Positions 48,910-61,380 of a DNA stretch of 64,000 nt are shown piece by piece. The stretch is from assembly GCF_041296385.1 (NCBI RefSeq), contig NC_091015.1:57912345-57976344 (forward strand). The letters run 5' to 3'. The translations under genes and the position numbers were made by a program. The notes beneath the pieces were generated by a model. It was not told the origin of the DNA and made no database searches. It was given only the letters and a program-made list of their open reading frames with translations. Numbering within the stretch: position 1 is the first letter of the stretch; each line of letters starts with the position of its first letter. The stretch comes from Aphelocoma coerulescens (taxonomy: Eukaryota; Chordata; Aves; Passeriformes; Corvidae).

Positions 48910-49390
48910 AGAATCATATAATGGTTTGGGTTGGAGGGCACCTTAAAGATCACTTAGTTCCAACCCCCTTGTCACAGACAGGGATGCCTTGCACTAGACC
49001 AGATTGCTCAGAGCTCCATCCAGCCCAGTCTTGAACACTGCCAGGGATGGGGCATCCACAGCTTCCCTGGGCAGCCTGTTCCAGCCTCATCCCCTCCACA
49101 GTAAACAATTTCTTCCTAATAGCTGATCTAGACCTACTGTCTATCAGTTTGAATCCATTCCCCCTTGTCCTGTCACTACATGACCTTGGAAATAATCTCT
49201 CTGCACCTCTCCTGTGGGCTTCCTTCAGGTATTGAAAGGCCACAATTAGGTTACCCTGGAGCTGTCGCTTTTTCAGACTGAACAATTCCAACTCTCTCAA
49301 CCTTTCCTCATAGGAGAGGTGTTGCATTCCTCTAATCATCTTGCTAGTCCTCCTCTGAAATTGCTCCACCAGGTCAATGTCTGTAGATAA
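48910..49390 (-). mobile_element. CR1 LINE fragment, antisense, well preserved
   Basis: Starts with AATCATATAATGGTTTGGGT, followed by the standard bird CR1 3' sequence (GATGGGGCATCCACAGCTTC, CCCCTTGTCCTGTCACTACA). On the minus strand an open frame of 139 codons (49369-48950) is a piece of the CR1 ORF2 C-terminus with SYEERLRELELFSLKKR and SDRTRGNGFKL. The frame has stayed open by chance or because the copy is fairly young, but most of ORF2 (endonuclease and the catalytic reverse-transcriptase motifs) is missing, so it cannot act. Similarity to young CR1 ends abruptly near 49390. Confidence 0.95.
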
Positions 49391-49499
49391 AACACTCCCT
49401 GAATACTCTTTCAGCTTTGAGTCATTTAAAAATTGTAATTTCTGGATTTTCTCTGTTTAGTTTTTTAATCCTAAAATTTCACTCTGATCTGTAAAGATC

Positions 49500-50470
49500 A
49501 TCTCAGAACAAGTCATTTATATGTAAAGTTTGGATTCTGTTTCCTCCGTACATCACTTTACACTTACTCTGAATTTTCACCTGCCATTTTAACCCTGTCA
49601 CACAGCCTTCTAAGGCTCTCCTGCAATTTTCTCAATAAGCTTTCTTTTTTTTTGTTGCCTTGTTTACTTTACTGTCATTAGAAAAATTAATCATAGCATT
49701 GTTCAGCATCTTTTCTGGGTCATTTATATATGTGCTCAGTAGTACAGTTCCCTACAGAACATCATCAGTAACTTCTCTACAACAAGAAGCAGTGATTGAC
49801 ACCTATTGTCTTTCCTACCTCTTGGCAATTTATATAAAGACATTCATTTTAATAGCTTCTTAATTTCCTTTTTTTTTTTTTCTTTGATGATGAACCTCAC
49901 AAACTGCCTTTTAGGAATGCAAGTGTTACATTACAAGTGGAGTTTATCAACTGGAACTCCTTGTCCACATGGCTGTTGACATGAAAGTTTGTGAGGTGGA
50001 CCTTCTTTTAATTATTTGTGTTTTAAGGAAAAGCCAAGTTCATGGCTCCCAAGTGAGCCATGGATCTCTTAATTCTATAAGTTTTCTATTCTACTTCCTT
50101 TTCTGTTGACTGGTATAGACAGATTTACATTTATCTCTCATGATTAACACCCTGTAGTTCCCATGATCTCTTCTGGAACCCTTTAAAAGTCCTTAAAAAC
50201 TCTTAAAAGCCTGGTGTCACACCTGCCACCTTCCAGGCTTCCAGCAGTTTTAGACAAGAGCCTAGATACCACAGCTCACAATTCTCACAATTCTGCTATT
50301 TTATCCCTGACTTCTATTACAGTGTTAGGTCACCACTTACTCCAACAATTTGTTCCATAATCTCTTCCTATAGACATTTCAATTCCAGAGACAGTCTCTG
50401 ATGTGTCCCTGACCAAGATGAGTTAGGTTCTGAGCTCTCTGCCTCCCCCTGTGCTGGAGGTGAATGCATT
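49500..50470 (-). mobile_element. Very old CR1/L3-like LINE stretch, antisense
   Basis: Over nearly 1 kb the order of motifs follows the antisense ORF2 region of amniote CR1/L3 elements: CACTTACTCTGAATTTTCACC, GTCATTTATATATGTGCTCAG (counterpart of 'gatcatttatgaatatgtt'), TCCTTGTCCACATGGCTGTTG, CCCTGTAGTTCCCATGATCTC and CAATTTGTTCCATAATCTCTTC. Substitutions and indels are so many that no frame remains. It may be an older copy into or next to which the CR1 at 48910 inserted, or the worn 5' continuation of the same copy. A T-rich run at about 49869-49882 lies inside. Confidence 0.6.
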
Positions 50471-51719
50471 CTTTTAGCCTGCTTATGTCTTTAAAAGATA
50501 GTTTCCTAGGGATCTATGTAAGCTGGAAAAGATCCCATTGAAATCAGATAAAGCTTATGTAAAGCTGTACACCCACACACCAAGATCCAGTTTGCCCTCT
50601 AGAACTCTGGTGTTTGCTGCTCACAAGATAAACAGGATTGCTATATTGCAGGAGAGTTTGTGTCCATATAGACCACACCGTGACTCCCACAGCACTGACC
50701 CCACCTGCTTCAGGTGTAACAGGATCTAAACGGAGCAGAGAGGACAGAAAGGGAGAGAAGACAAAGAGGCATAATCATCGATATTGTGTAACTCCAGGTA
50801 TTTTTAGCTCCTATACAGATATCCAAATCCCTTCTGAAACTTTCTGAGCTCTTGACCTCCTCGACTTGCAGCGCCAATGAATTCTTCAGATCACATCTTG
50901 AATGAAGATGTGACTGGTGGCCAGAAATGTTACTAAGCAGAACAGTCCCATCAGTTATAATTCAATAGGTACAATCCTGCTGCTTAACCATTGACATTTC
51001 TATTGCTTTTATATGGGTATGTGGCAGCAATATTTCTCTGGAGCAAGGCTAAAATACAAAGAACAGGCTTTTGAACATGACTTCTTAGAGTATTTAGCTG
51101 GAAATCCCTGGTTCCTTATGGCACCTGCAGATCTCAGCATTCCTTTTGACTTTCAGGTTTTTTCCTAAATCCAACTTTGCCTTCCCACAGGTGAAACATT
51201 TCATCTTAGTTTTATTCATTCTGGTTTTTTACAATCCATTAGCTTGCTTTCTGTCAATTATCAACAGGCTTTTTACATCTCTTAGTGCACAAATCAGTGC
51301 AGAGGAAGTGTTACCAAAATTTCTAGAACAGGGAGACATCTAAAGGAATGAACAGATTCTCTAAGGGAAAGAGCCATTTGAGGAATGCTTTTAGAAGGAC
51401 CAGAATTTGACCAAGCTGATAATATAATATAGGTACAGCTGCTATCTTGTGACTTTTAATACAGAAATGAGAACATGAATTAATTTCCTTGATGATACTG
51501 TTTCAATCTAAGGAAATCTGCAATAATTTACATAATTCCCATCTCTTCTCTTTCTGTAGGCAATTTAGGACAATGTGTAATGCTTTTAATCAGTCTTTTA
51601 TTAGTATCCTAAAAATGAAATCTTCCAAAAACAGGTTGTGAAGCAATATAAACTCATGTACAATTAGCTCAGTTTAAAAATGTTTTCTCCTAATGGGATT
51701 ATGATCTGTAAATGATCTT

Positions 51720-51733
51720 GTTGCTATGGCAAC
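51720..51733. promoter_or_regulatory. Candidate X-box (RFX factor binding site)
   Basis: GTTGCTATGGCAAC is one base from the perfect palindrome GTTGCCATGGCAAC recognised by RFX factors. The right half site GGCAAC is canonical, and the left carries the tolerated T. The surrounding 150 bases are AT-rich unique DNA without a visible promoter. Function is inferred only from the motif. Confidence 0.35.
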
Positions 51734-54700
51734 TGCCACAAAAACCACACTGTGTTTTCAGTTCAATAGCAACTATTGCACCTGTATACCAACCTTTCTT
51801 TCTGTGGTTTATGTTTTTGCTCCTCAGACAGTGGTGTGGAAGAAAAAAAAACCCTGTGACCTAGAAAAGTTCAGGCATTCTTTCAGCTGTGCTTGCAGGT
51901 ACTATTATTAACAGCACTTCTCTTGTATTTTCTTCAAATTATCTGTATTCACAAAGCTGAAAAAAACACCCCAAAACTATTGATGGAGGTACGTGTGCAT
52001 GTGTCTGCAGGGAAATAGAAAAGCACGCTACTTAGTTTGCACGGCACCGTAGAAAAATGGGCAGATAAATTGCACAATGATAAAAAATTATCTTAGGAGG
52101 CTGTGACCAGTATCAGTAAAAGCCAGCAATGAACGATTCTGTGTGGCCACATAGCTGCCTATAAAAACAGTCATATGAAAAGCCTATTTCAAGCTTCTCC
52201 TTTCCACTCAAGCCAAGGAGTCATAAAAGAGGCATCATTTCTGTATATTCTCTTGAAAGTTGATGCTGGAAACACAAGAGAATGGGACATTATTTTTAAC
52301 ATTATCTAAAGTAAGGTGAGGTAAAGATAGCTCCTTTTTATTTATACACGTGTGGCTGGGTCTCATTTGGAGTCAGTTGCACTGACTTAAATGACAGAAT
52401 TGAATGTCAAGCTCAAGAAAGAAACATCGGTGAGGAGAAAAAGGAAGTTACCTGGCAAAAGTGGAATTTACCACTAGAAAAGATCATGTAGGAACCGCCA
52501 GGAAAGTGTAAGTCCAGCTCCCCCTAACCTTTTCATTATACTCTCTCTGAAAAATAAAAAGCATCAAACAGATTCAATTTCCTCCTGAAGGAAGAGATGA
52601 TGCTGCACTTGTAATTTTGAGGGGCAGTCAGACACAATAGTGGTGGATGCTGAGTTTGAACACAAATAGAGTTGGGTTCTGTTCCTCTAACACACATCAC
52701 CTTTTCCACCCACCAAAAGCTTATTATTCCTATACTGTCTCAACAGGAAAATTATGCCCTTTGGTTTTGCAGAAAAGTAAACACAAATCAAGATGCTATT
52801 TGCAAACTGAAATCCCTAAACAAGGTGTACAACAACTTCTTCAAAAGGCATCCTAGGCAAAAGAAGGTCAAAACCAGCCAGCTTTACTTTGAATAGAAGA
52901 ATGACTACCCTGTTCAGAGAAGAATAGGGAAGAAGGAATTACCAGATGCTCCTAAGTGGAATACTGCATGATCCACTGTATTGAAGAGAACAGATGGATT
53001 CAATGTAGCTAAAAGAGACATTTTATCTAGCAGTTTCGAGAGTAAAAACAAAAGGTAGAGTAAAATTCTATTACCGATGTGACCTCTGAGGAATAGCTAC
53101 ACCTCAACAAAATGCCTTCCTATTCCTTTCTTCATACACAATATATACTCCTTGCCCCATCCCCACAGTCACCACTGAGGCACCAGGAGTGTGCGGAATT
53201 TGTTCTTACGCATGAAGATACAAACATCAGTCATCCTCCTCTTTCTAGTATATAATTCAGATTCTTCCACTTTGCTGAACAGAATACATTCCCTGTGTCA
53301 TAGACTGAGAAACAAACTGGGTTTACCACTTTCACTCAAGTAACAAGCCACAGGACAAAAGTCCCTCAACCCGAGTACAGAGAATTAAGCCCTACCACCA
53401 AAAAGGAAGAGAAAAGTAGAGATACAAGAATAACTACTTTTATTTGTTCATTTCTGTTCTCATAAAGCTAATGCAAAAGATGCTTCCTGTTACCTTGAGT
53501 ATTATCTATTTTTTCTCACTATATGTGAAAAGTAAAAGACAGATTGGTCCTAAATGAAAACCACAGACTTGAATAACCTGAGCTCACCATAGTTTTTAAT
53601 CTGCTGACTGAGGCCCAGTGTTAAATTGTTAAAAAATGAGTGATTACTATGAAATTACAGGCACAATGCATGCAAGTAGCCACCCACTTTGGCATACTAG
53701 TGAGATACAGGCCAAATTTTCCAACACTATAAGGGAATGATCAGCTTTCTTCACATACATGAATCCTATTGATTAACCTACACTAATAGAAACCAATTGC
53801 ATGAGATAGCAAATTATTCTGGCAGACAATCCACTAATACATGAGCAATGGTCATCATCTCTATGGTGACATTCATTAAGACAGAAAATGATTTGCTGCC
53901 AGGGATTGCTGCTCAGCCATTCCCAATATTTTTAGACAATGGCAAAAGGGGGAGATTTTTTGACTGTCAATTTTTGCCCAAGAAATGAAAGAGGAAAAAA
54001 GAGAAAGAGCAGTTCAGGACAAAGTGAAATTCTACATGCTGGGGTCATTAAGTTTTCATTCTGTGCATTAAACATTAATGAATAAACTAGAATGTAAACA
54101 GTGATGAATAGAAGAAAGACTTTTGTTTTAACCATTTTTATTTAACTCTCAGACAGGACATTTTGTTTCTGAAATATTTAATTCAGAGGTTCTTGATAGT
54201 CTCTTCAGTTACAAAATACCAAATTGTAATTAGATCGTGAAACTCAGCTAGCTGGACTGAAATGCCAAAAAAATAAAGGTTATTTAATCATCAAAGTAAT
54301 AACAGTTCCACTCTGAAGAGAGCTCTTGTATGGTTTACTCAAGCTAAATCAAATTGTAGTGATTCTTGAATACAAAACACTGCAGGATCAATATTCACAT
54401 TCATGCAAGTATCAGAAAACCTGGGCTTTACTCAAAGCATTTTCCAGGACATATGAGAAAACCCTGATTCATTGCTCAGTTCTGACTTACTCCCATTTTT
54501 GTGTGTGTTACGGAACATACATTGGACTTTAAATCTCTCCATGGAAGAGATGGTTTTCCAAGATCCCTCAGCCAGCGCTGTCTCTGCTGCCTCCCAGTAA
54601 TCTGCCCACAGCCTGCTTGTGACCGGGAGCTGGAGACAGTGCCATGCTCACCCAGAAAGGCGTCCTTGGAAATAAATTACTTATGGCAGAACACAATTGA

Positions 54701-55287
54701 ATCTATTTCTGAGGTTAATCCATAATGACACAAATGGCTGGTTTTGCCTGTGAACTCACTGTGTTAAGCAAGTGCTGATCTTCCTGGGAGAGGGAAGTGA
54801 ATCCTGCTGACTCACCAACGCAAGCGAGGGGTGGGAAGAAAGATTCTGAATGACCCTGGAAAATGAAAGCCTAGGCAGAACAGCCCTCAAGGATGCAAAC
54901 TCAGGGACATATCTGGAGGCAAAATTTGGTTCATAATAGTTATAAATGCTTTTGTAAGTGAAAACTCACTCCATAGTAAGATTAGTTCTGACAGTCTGAA
55001 TAACATGTTGGCTATATTAACAGCAGTCTGAGAAAACTCCCAGGCAGGTGTCTATAGGCCATCGGTATCTAGAAGACACTGATAATTCAAAATGAGCACA
55101 GAAGGTAACAATATCATTTGGAGACTGCAGAGAACTAGAGAAAATAGCATAGAAGAGTGAGAAATAGGCTTCATAAGCCTTCCAAGTTCTGCACTGACCC
55201 CTCTTTCATAGCTATTCATCCAGTTTGCTCTAGATTCAAATTATTGAATATTACATATTCAAATATGTTTTATAACTATTTATAAAT

Positions 55288-55339
55288 TAAGCTTCCATCA
55301 GAGAAAAGGTAACTAAGCTTCCATCAAAGAAAAGGTATT
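55288..55339. repeat. 26-bp tandem duplication
   Basis: Two head-to-tail copies of a 26-bp unit starting TAAGCTTCCATCA, differing by an internal G/A change and at the last bases. Confidence 0.85.
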
Positions 55340-56697
55340 CTTACTTCCCAGTCATATGAAAAAAAACCAAAAAAAACCTGTAAGATGTTCCAAAAAGATA
55401 GGCTGGACCTACATGAAGCATTTCTTCTACAGGAACTACATCATGTGGAATCTAATCAGAAAACTGTGATCCTGATGTTATTGTGCACTGTTTTAACTGA
55501 CACCAGCTGTATGCTCTTTTAATCACATAAAAACAATAAAGTGAACACAGTATTTCCATGTGTATTTTCATTTCCGAAGCACTAGAATGTAAGAACAGTG
55601 TTCTCTATAGACAGACCAATATACTGCCACTTTTCCTATCCTGTGACCTTCCTTTTTTATATCAGGACCAACTCTAAACTCCTCTTTTTAGACGAAGTTA
55701 CTATGGCCTTTGTTAAAATAAAAAAGACAACTAAAATTCTTAAAATAGTAATTTTAAAAAATGTTCTCATAGTGCCTCAGAGAAATCCTAAAAATCTTAC
55801 ACAGTTTGTCTTGAAATGCAGAGGCGAATGTAGGCATACACCTGAGCTCCTCTTTTCTAGTGAACAGCTGGAAGCCTGAACTTCAAAATCCATCACAAAA
55901 CCAAACACCAGGTTGTTGACAGTTCTGTGATTGATCTGTCAGTCTTGACTCTGTAGAAAACGTTAAATATTTATATGCAGTGGAACAGATTATTCCACAG
56001 TCCAGTGGTGGTAGCTCTGGCCTGGGACATAGGAAAGTGTTTCTAATCTTCTGTCCCAATGATAGCATAGTTCTTTACATGAAGCAAAAAAGTTTGCAGA
56101 CTTTTCTGTATATGCCTATGGTCGCTCCTTTCTTTCCCATCAACCCCCCTTCAGTCAAAACTTTCCTGTCTCCTTAGTTTTATCTGGAAGAAAGTCCTTA
56201 GAAGCAATTGTAAGGACTTTCCTATTAAAAAAATAAATTTAATGATCTGGTTTTCCACTGGGAGCCCATGTTGTCAGAAAAATCTTTACCATCTATAAAA
56301 ATGGTCCCCTGATACCTAGTTACAATTGTCCCAGGAGAGAATCATCAGTACAAGCAAAATCTCAGCTCTGTCCAGCCCTGACTTCTGATAAGTGTAGACT
56401 CTGGATCTTCTCAAGCAGATCCAGCATTGTAAGCAGAAACGAACAACTGACAGGCACACGTTCCCTCAAGAAAAGGAAGAAAACCTCAAAAAGTTTATTT
56501 ATCTTCCAGCATCTCTGAATCCTAACAATAGTACCTGCATGTGCTACGCCCTGCCACTCCACCACCTCTGCAACGTGTCACGGAGGACTTGAATCATCTC
56601 TGACGGACGTCGGCACACATCCCGCCAAGCATCTGACAGAACAATCTGCGTGAGCTGCTCGTGATTGACGCCAACCTGTTACAAATCATTTGTCTCC

Positions 56698-56722
56698 AAC
56701 AAACTGTTCTCAACAGTTTGTT
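56698..56722. other. Perfect 11-bp inverted repeat with 3-base spacer
   Basis: AACAAACTGTT and AACAGTTTGTT are exact reverse complements around CTC. Each arm holds an AACTGTT/AACAGTT core like a MYB site, so the structure could be a paired binding site or a short hairpin. Role unknown. Confidence 0.9.
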
Positions 56723-58217
56723 TGATGTATTTGATAGGAACTGGGAGGAGAAAATAATAATTTAATAATGCAACATGTCAGAGCTGATTTTTTTTATTTA
56801 TTAGGAAAACTGTGCTTTTGTTATATCTGTTGCTGGATTAAGCTAAACCAGCTAATGCTCAAGTCTAGAGCGATGTTTCAGTAATGGATTAAGTGGTTCC
56901 AGTTGTACTGAGAAGGGCAAACACAAAGTATTAATTCTTTTGCTGCCTTAGTCTAAGACCAACCTGTCCTTCCTATCATATTGATCCACTGGCAAGCAGG
57001 GCAGTGCCTCATGCAGGACAGCTGCTCTCAGGAAATCCTGTCAGGGCAGTGCAGAAAGCCATTTGCCCAGTGGTAATTTCGTCACAGCTAGTGGACTGCA
57101 GAAGCCAGGAGCCCCTGCTTGGGTAGAAGTGCTTTATGCAACTGATGAGAGATACAGCAGTCAGTGCCAGGCTGTGCGCTGCCAACACCATATGGAGTGG
57201 TGCTTCCTTGCTTGCTCTGACCTTCTCCATGAAGGGAAGATGCCACACTGCCCACCTTGGCATCTTGTTTGGCATGAAAAAGAGTGAGGAGCTGGTGGAG
57301 GAGGCCACAGCCCACCACCTGAAGCAGTCTACCACCCTCTCAGCTGCTGCTGCTGTCTGTCCATCGAGCAAAAGGAAACCAAAAACCAAACAAGATCCAA
57401 GAGAGGAGGGATCATTTGTAAGTTTCACTGGTGGAATAGTCAGAAATATTAACCTTATTTTTAACATGTTTTAGAAGTTAAAAAAAGCCCACAAAACCCA
57501 ACAAGGTCAATATAGCAAAATAACACATGACATTAAAGTGGTTTTGCCATTTGAAAGTCATGAGGGGTGTTGAGGTGATGAACATCCACATTTGGGGGCA
57601 CCTGTTTGATTGTGGTAGCTCAAATTCCATTAAAATTTGAAATGTTAATGGATAAACTTATTAAGGTTCTCCACCTGAGTACCTCTGTCATTTTGTCTTG
57701 TGGAAGAGAAGGAACCAAAGCCCAAATGCTCAAGAACCCATTCACAGTTACCACTCCATCTTGCCAATGAACAGCAACAGACATTAAACTGTCACCAAGT
57801 AATATCTGAAAACCCTGGCCAGAGCCACAAATTCTCAGAGAATTGTGGTTAAGAAGTTGATTTTTCTCAAGCTGACACAACAAACTCAGTTTTACCCATG
57901 CTGCAACATAAGTGAGTCCACCGTGGGCTACAGAAACCATTCAAAAGCTGGGAAAATATATAAATGGTTATGTCTGCAATCTGCTCTGCACTGCTGCAGC
58001 TACACTGATATCAAGTCTTTTGGTAGCTTATTTAAAGGTAGTTGAACCAAGAATCACAGTCCCATTTTCAGCTGCAGCGAACACAGACTCTCCACTTTAA
58101 AATGAATCTCAAAGTCTCCATCTTACTGTCTTCTCATATCTGCTTCAATTTAGCCATTTAATCTTTCCAAACACCTTTCTCCTGTTTTGGGGAGATCTTT
58201 GTTCAGAAGGATTTTAA

Positions 58218-58242
58218 TTTTTTTTTTTTTTTTTTTTTTTTT
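58218..58242. repeat. Poly(T) run, 25 bases
   Basis: Uninterrupted T run. No retrocopy body recognised on its right side. Confidence 0.93.
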
Positions 58243-59210
58243 AAGATCCATTATTTCTGGCAGTTAAATTTGTCATTTTACTTCTCTGGGCTCGTAACTG
58301 TAGTGTAAGTGACACTCAGGAAAAGAAAGGTGTTCATTTCAATGTTCCCAGGCTGAGAGTGCCTTGGCTCTTCCGTATAAAGCAAGCATTTTCTGGAGAT
58401 GAAGACTTTAATGGGCCATTATCTGAAATTATTAACCACCAACAAATACCACCTCATTCTTCCCCCACTTTTAAAGTTATAATCTAGTACCTTCAAGAAC
58501 TGGAAGTTAGATAACTTTGCTGACAATTTGTACAGCAAAAGAAATAGTACGTGACAGGCAATTGTGAATTCTAACTCTGTAATCACACTTCGGAGGCCTC
58601 AGCAATATCTCATGAGAATGAATCTCAAGTAGCTATTATTTAAAGCACCTTTTATTTTCTAAATGCCTCTGTAGCAAGGATTTTCATAATAGCAATAGAT
58701 ACAGGGTGAATTTTTCTATGGTGTAGAACAGAATGACCTACATTAAATTCCAGTAAAAACAGGGAAACATAGTTGCTTTGAGAGACATCACATTGAGAAA
58801 CTCAGTGGCATGACACAAGATCAGTAAATACCAAGGTATCTGGGGTCTGGCTGTATTTGCTACAATGCCTAGCTGAGCAACACGTGTTCAGTCAGTCAGT
58901 AAATCTATAACCGTTTTACCAGGAAATATTAAGGAAGTTTCTTCTGAAATGAAACCCTAGCTGTGGGATATTATATGCTAAGATAGAACAGCTAGTGGTT
59001 TTGTAGACATTTTCAAAGTTACAATTTGTGGTCACAGGTGATGTTTATCCTTCTGTTTCATGTAAGGATCAACTGTCTCTTGCACCTGTGGAGGCTTTTA
59101 CTCGTAGCCAAACTGAGTTCTGCAGGCTCAAGAAATGCCACATCTCTTTTTGGCACTTTTACACTGAGATATTTTAATTCCCTTTAGTCTGCCCTTCTTT
59201 CTGGCCTATC

Positions 59211-59306
59211 AGAAAAGAAAAACAAAACCAAAACAAAAACAAAAGAAAAAAAAAACACCAAACCAAACAAACAAACAGAAAAAAACCACCCAAAACCAGA
59301 AACCAC
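59211..59306. repeat. A/C-rich simple stretch
   Basis: Irregular AAAAC, AAAC and ACCAAA units over about 95 bases. Confidence 0.85.
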
Positions 59307-60419
59307 CCTGGTATTCATATGCTACAGATTATGTCCTGTGACCATCTCAAGAGTTAGGGAGCTACTTGAATTTAGTCAGGCAGGATTCTCCTACTGTCAT
59401 AAGGAACAAACAGGTACATAAAACCATTTTTTCCTCCTTAACACAAGGTAAAATAAAACATAACTGGGCTGAAGATAACTTTCCTATCAAAAGTACTATG
59501 GACTGTATTTTTCTGTCCACAGAAAATAAGTAATGCTGAGTCTTTAGTATGCAAGACTACTAATTTCAAGGTTCTCCTCACTTTGTTGAATAAGTTGTTC
59601 TGATTTATCTAGCTGCCACAAGTTCCTGCTGTTGTAATGCAAGTTGCCCTCCAGGTCTTTAATACATCACAGACCATGCGGTTCTAAAAGCCAAGAAAAG
59701 CACTGCTTTCAACTATTTCCCTACTAAATTATGCATTTATTGTAAATGCCTATAACTTTTGGGGAACTTGACAAAATACTGTGGGTTTTCTCTATCACTG
59801 AGGCAAGGTTATATCTATCAATTATTATATAAGAAAAATTAAAATTTTCAATTCCTGTGTGTCTGTCAGACTCAAATTAAAAAGCTATCTCTTGACTGCT
59901 ACAGCTGCTGGTACTTCATGTACTCAGGCATACTTAGCAAAGCACCTGAAAGAAATCCATTCAGTGGCAATCTTCTTTTCTGAGTATAAAAGGGCCATCT
60001 CTCAAGAAAGTACTACTATATTCCCAGACTACTTATTTTACAGGAAATAAAAAATGCAAAGTCCCAATCCCTTCCACTTAATGGCACATTTGTATTACAA
60101 GAATCACACTCATGGTAAACAGCTTCTAACAAGAATAGATCCAACTCTTCCCTAGAGAAGGAGGATGAGATAGGACAAGATGCTGAAGATCAACATGAGG
60201 CTCAAGAACTGGCACTAAGAAAAAGATTTCAGATATCCAATCCCTAGAAAGTATTCATAGGCACAGGACCCTTCTTGACAGGTGGATAATTCCCTGAGTA
60301 TGTGGCATATCTGACCTTTAGGAATCTAGCCTGGTGTGACTGATAAGACAAGTGTGAGGCTTAGAGGAAAGGTGACAAGAACAAAAGACATTTGACTTGT
60401 TATCTTTGTGGCTAGTTTA

Positions 60420-60425
60420 AGTGTA
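60420..60425. repeat. Target-site duplication, left copy (AGTGTA)
   Basis: Six bases before the TG end of the LTR, repeated exactly after its CA end at 60968-60973. Confidence 0.88.
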
Positions 60426-60967
60426 TGTGGAGGGCTGGGAGCCCTTGGCACAAGAGCCCTCTGCTCTCCCTTGGAGAAGAGAGACTTGAGAGCAAGACAA
60501 TCTTCCCCAGAGACAAGCAACGTTCCTCTGGGTCATGGCGAGAAAGTGAACCACCCCCAGCATGCCCTGTTTCTATATGGTAATACCCAGTACCCAGTTG
60601 GCTAGTTGGTTTCTTCCCCACCCCCTACCTACCCCATATAACCTCTGCCCCCTGGCCCTGATGCAGGGAGCCTTGTCCCTAGCCACCCCTTCACAGGGAC
60701 TGCTGGACAATAAAGGCTACCTCTGGGGAACTGCCATACAAGGCTCCTGTCTCTCTATCCCCGAGTTCACCTTGGGTGATTTCACAAAGAGCTGAATCAC
60801 AAGAGCTGGAATCACTTGTAGCTGAGATATTGCTACACTTGCTGAAATCACCTGCTGCCCAGGGAAGCTGGCCACCACCCCCGGAAGAGTTGTTCCTTGC
60901 AGGACACTCTTTCTAGGAAGGTCATGGAACACTGGGTTGTCCACTCCTGGCCTCCTTGGAAGCAACA
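60426..60967 (+). mobile_element. Solo LTR of an endogenous retrovirus, plus orientation
   Basis: The element starts TGTGGAGGGCTGGGAGCC and ends CCTTGGAAGCAACA, with canonical TG...CA ends over 542 bp and an exact 6-bp duplication AGTGTA on either side. A TATA-like CCATATAACC lies at about 60634-60643 and the poly(A) signal AATAAA at 60709-60714, about 70 bp downstream, which gives a clear U3-R-U5 layout. No second LTR and no internal genes are present, so it is a solo LTR. A 6-bp duplication is typical of class II (beta-like, ERVK) elements; that class is inferred. Open frames inside are overlapping and non-coding. Confidence 0.92.
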
Positions 60968-60973
60968 AGTGTA
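60968..60973. repeat. Target-site duplication, right copy (AGTGTA)
   Basis: Exact match to 60420-60425. Confidence 0.88.
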
Positions 60974-61380
60974 TGGAAAAGGAATAAGATAAACAAGACT
61001 ACAGCAATACAAGACCATCAGACAGCAAAAAGAGAAAAATTAAGGAAAATGAAAAGTCTATAGGCATGGAAATTATTCAAACAGCATATTAGAAAATGCA
61101 GTTAAAGTTGAACAGACCACAGAATTGCCTAGAAAGTAATAACCAAAATTTTAGATCCAGCAGCAAGTATTTTATCTCTTCTGAGTTTGTGTTAGTTGAT
61201 GTAAACCAACAAATTTAGACTTTTTAAGTCAATAAGTGAAAAGCTGTTTTGGCCCTTTAGCCTGCCTGCAAAGATGGAAGAGACTGAAACAAATTCTGAA
61301 GGTAAAAAACAATTAAAATATATGCTAAATGAAAAAGGAAATGTAGCAGTATATGATGTGTACTGCATCCAACTATTATG
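60974..61380. other. Unique A-rich DNA
   Basis: About 400 bases with no gene. The right part may already belong to the decayed LINE that follows, but I cannot align it. Confidence 0.5.

Larger units (their letters stand above)
50471..56570. other. Unique non-coding DNA
   Basis: No gene or transposon can be supported over this 6-kb stretch. Visible items are the X-box-like site at 51720 and the 26-bp duplication at 55288. Open frames do not exceed 93 codons. Confidence 0.55.
56571..60425. other. Unique non-coding DNA with a CpG-bearing patch and a GC-rich patch
   Basis: From 56570 to 56890 the sequence is unusually rich in CpG for this window and carries a strong palindrome. From about 57000 to 57470 a GC-rich patch has overlapping open frames on both strands (up to 152 codons) that I do not recognise. 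A poly(T) run (58218-58242) and an A/C-rich simple stretch (59211-59306) follow. No gene or transposon is supported. Confidence 0.5.

Noticed and set aside
48950..49369. 139-codon minus-strand frame as a gene
   Set aside because: It is a fragment of CR1 ORF2 (C-terminal part only), not a host gene.
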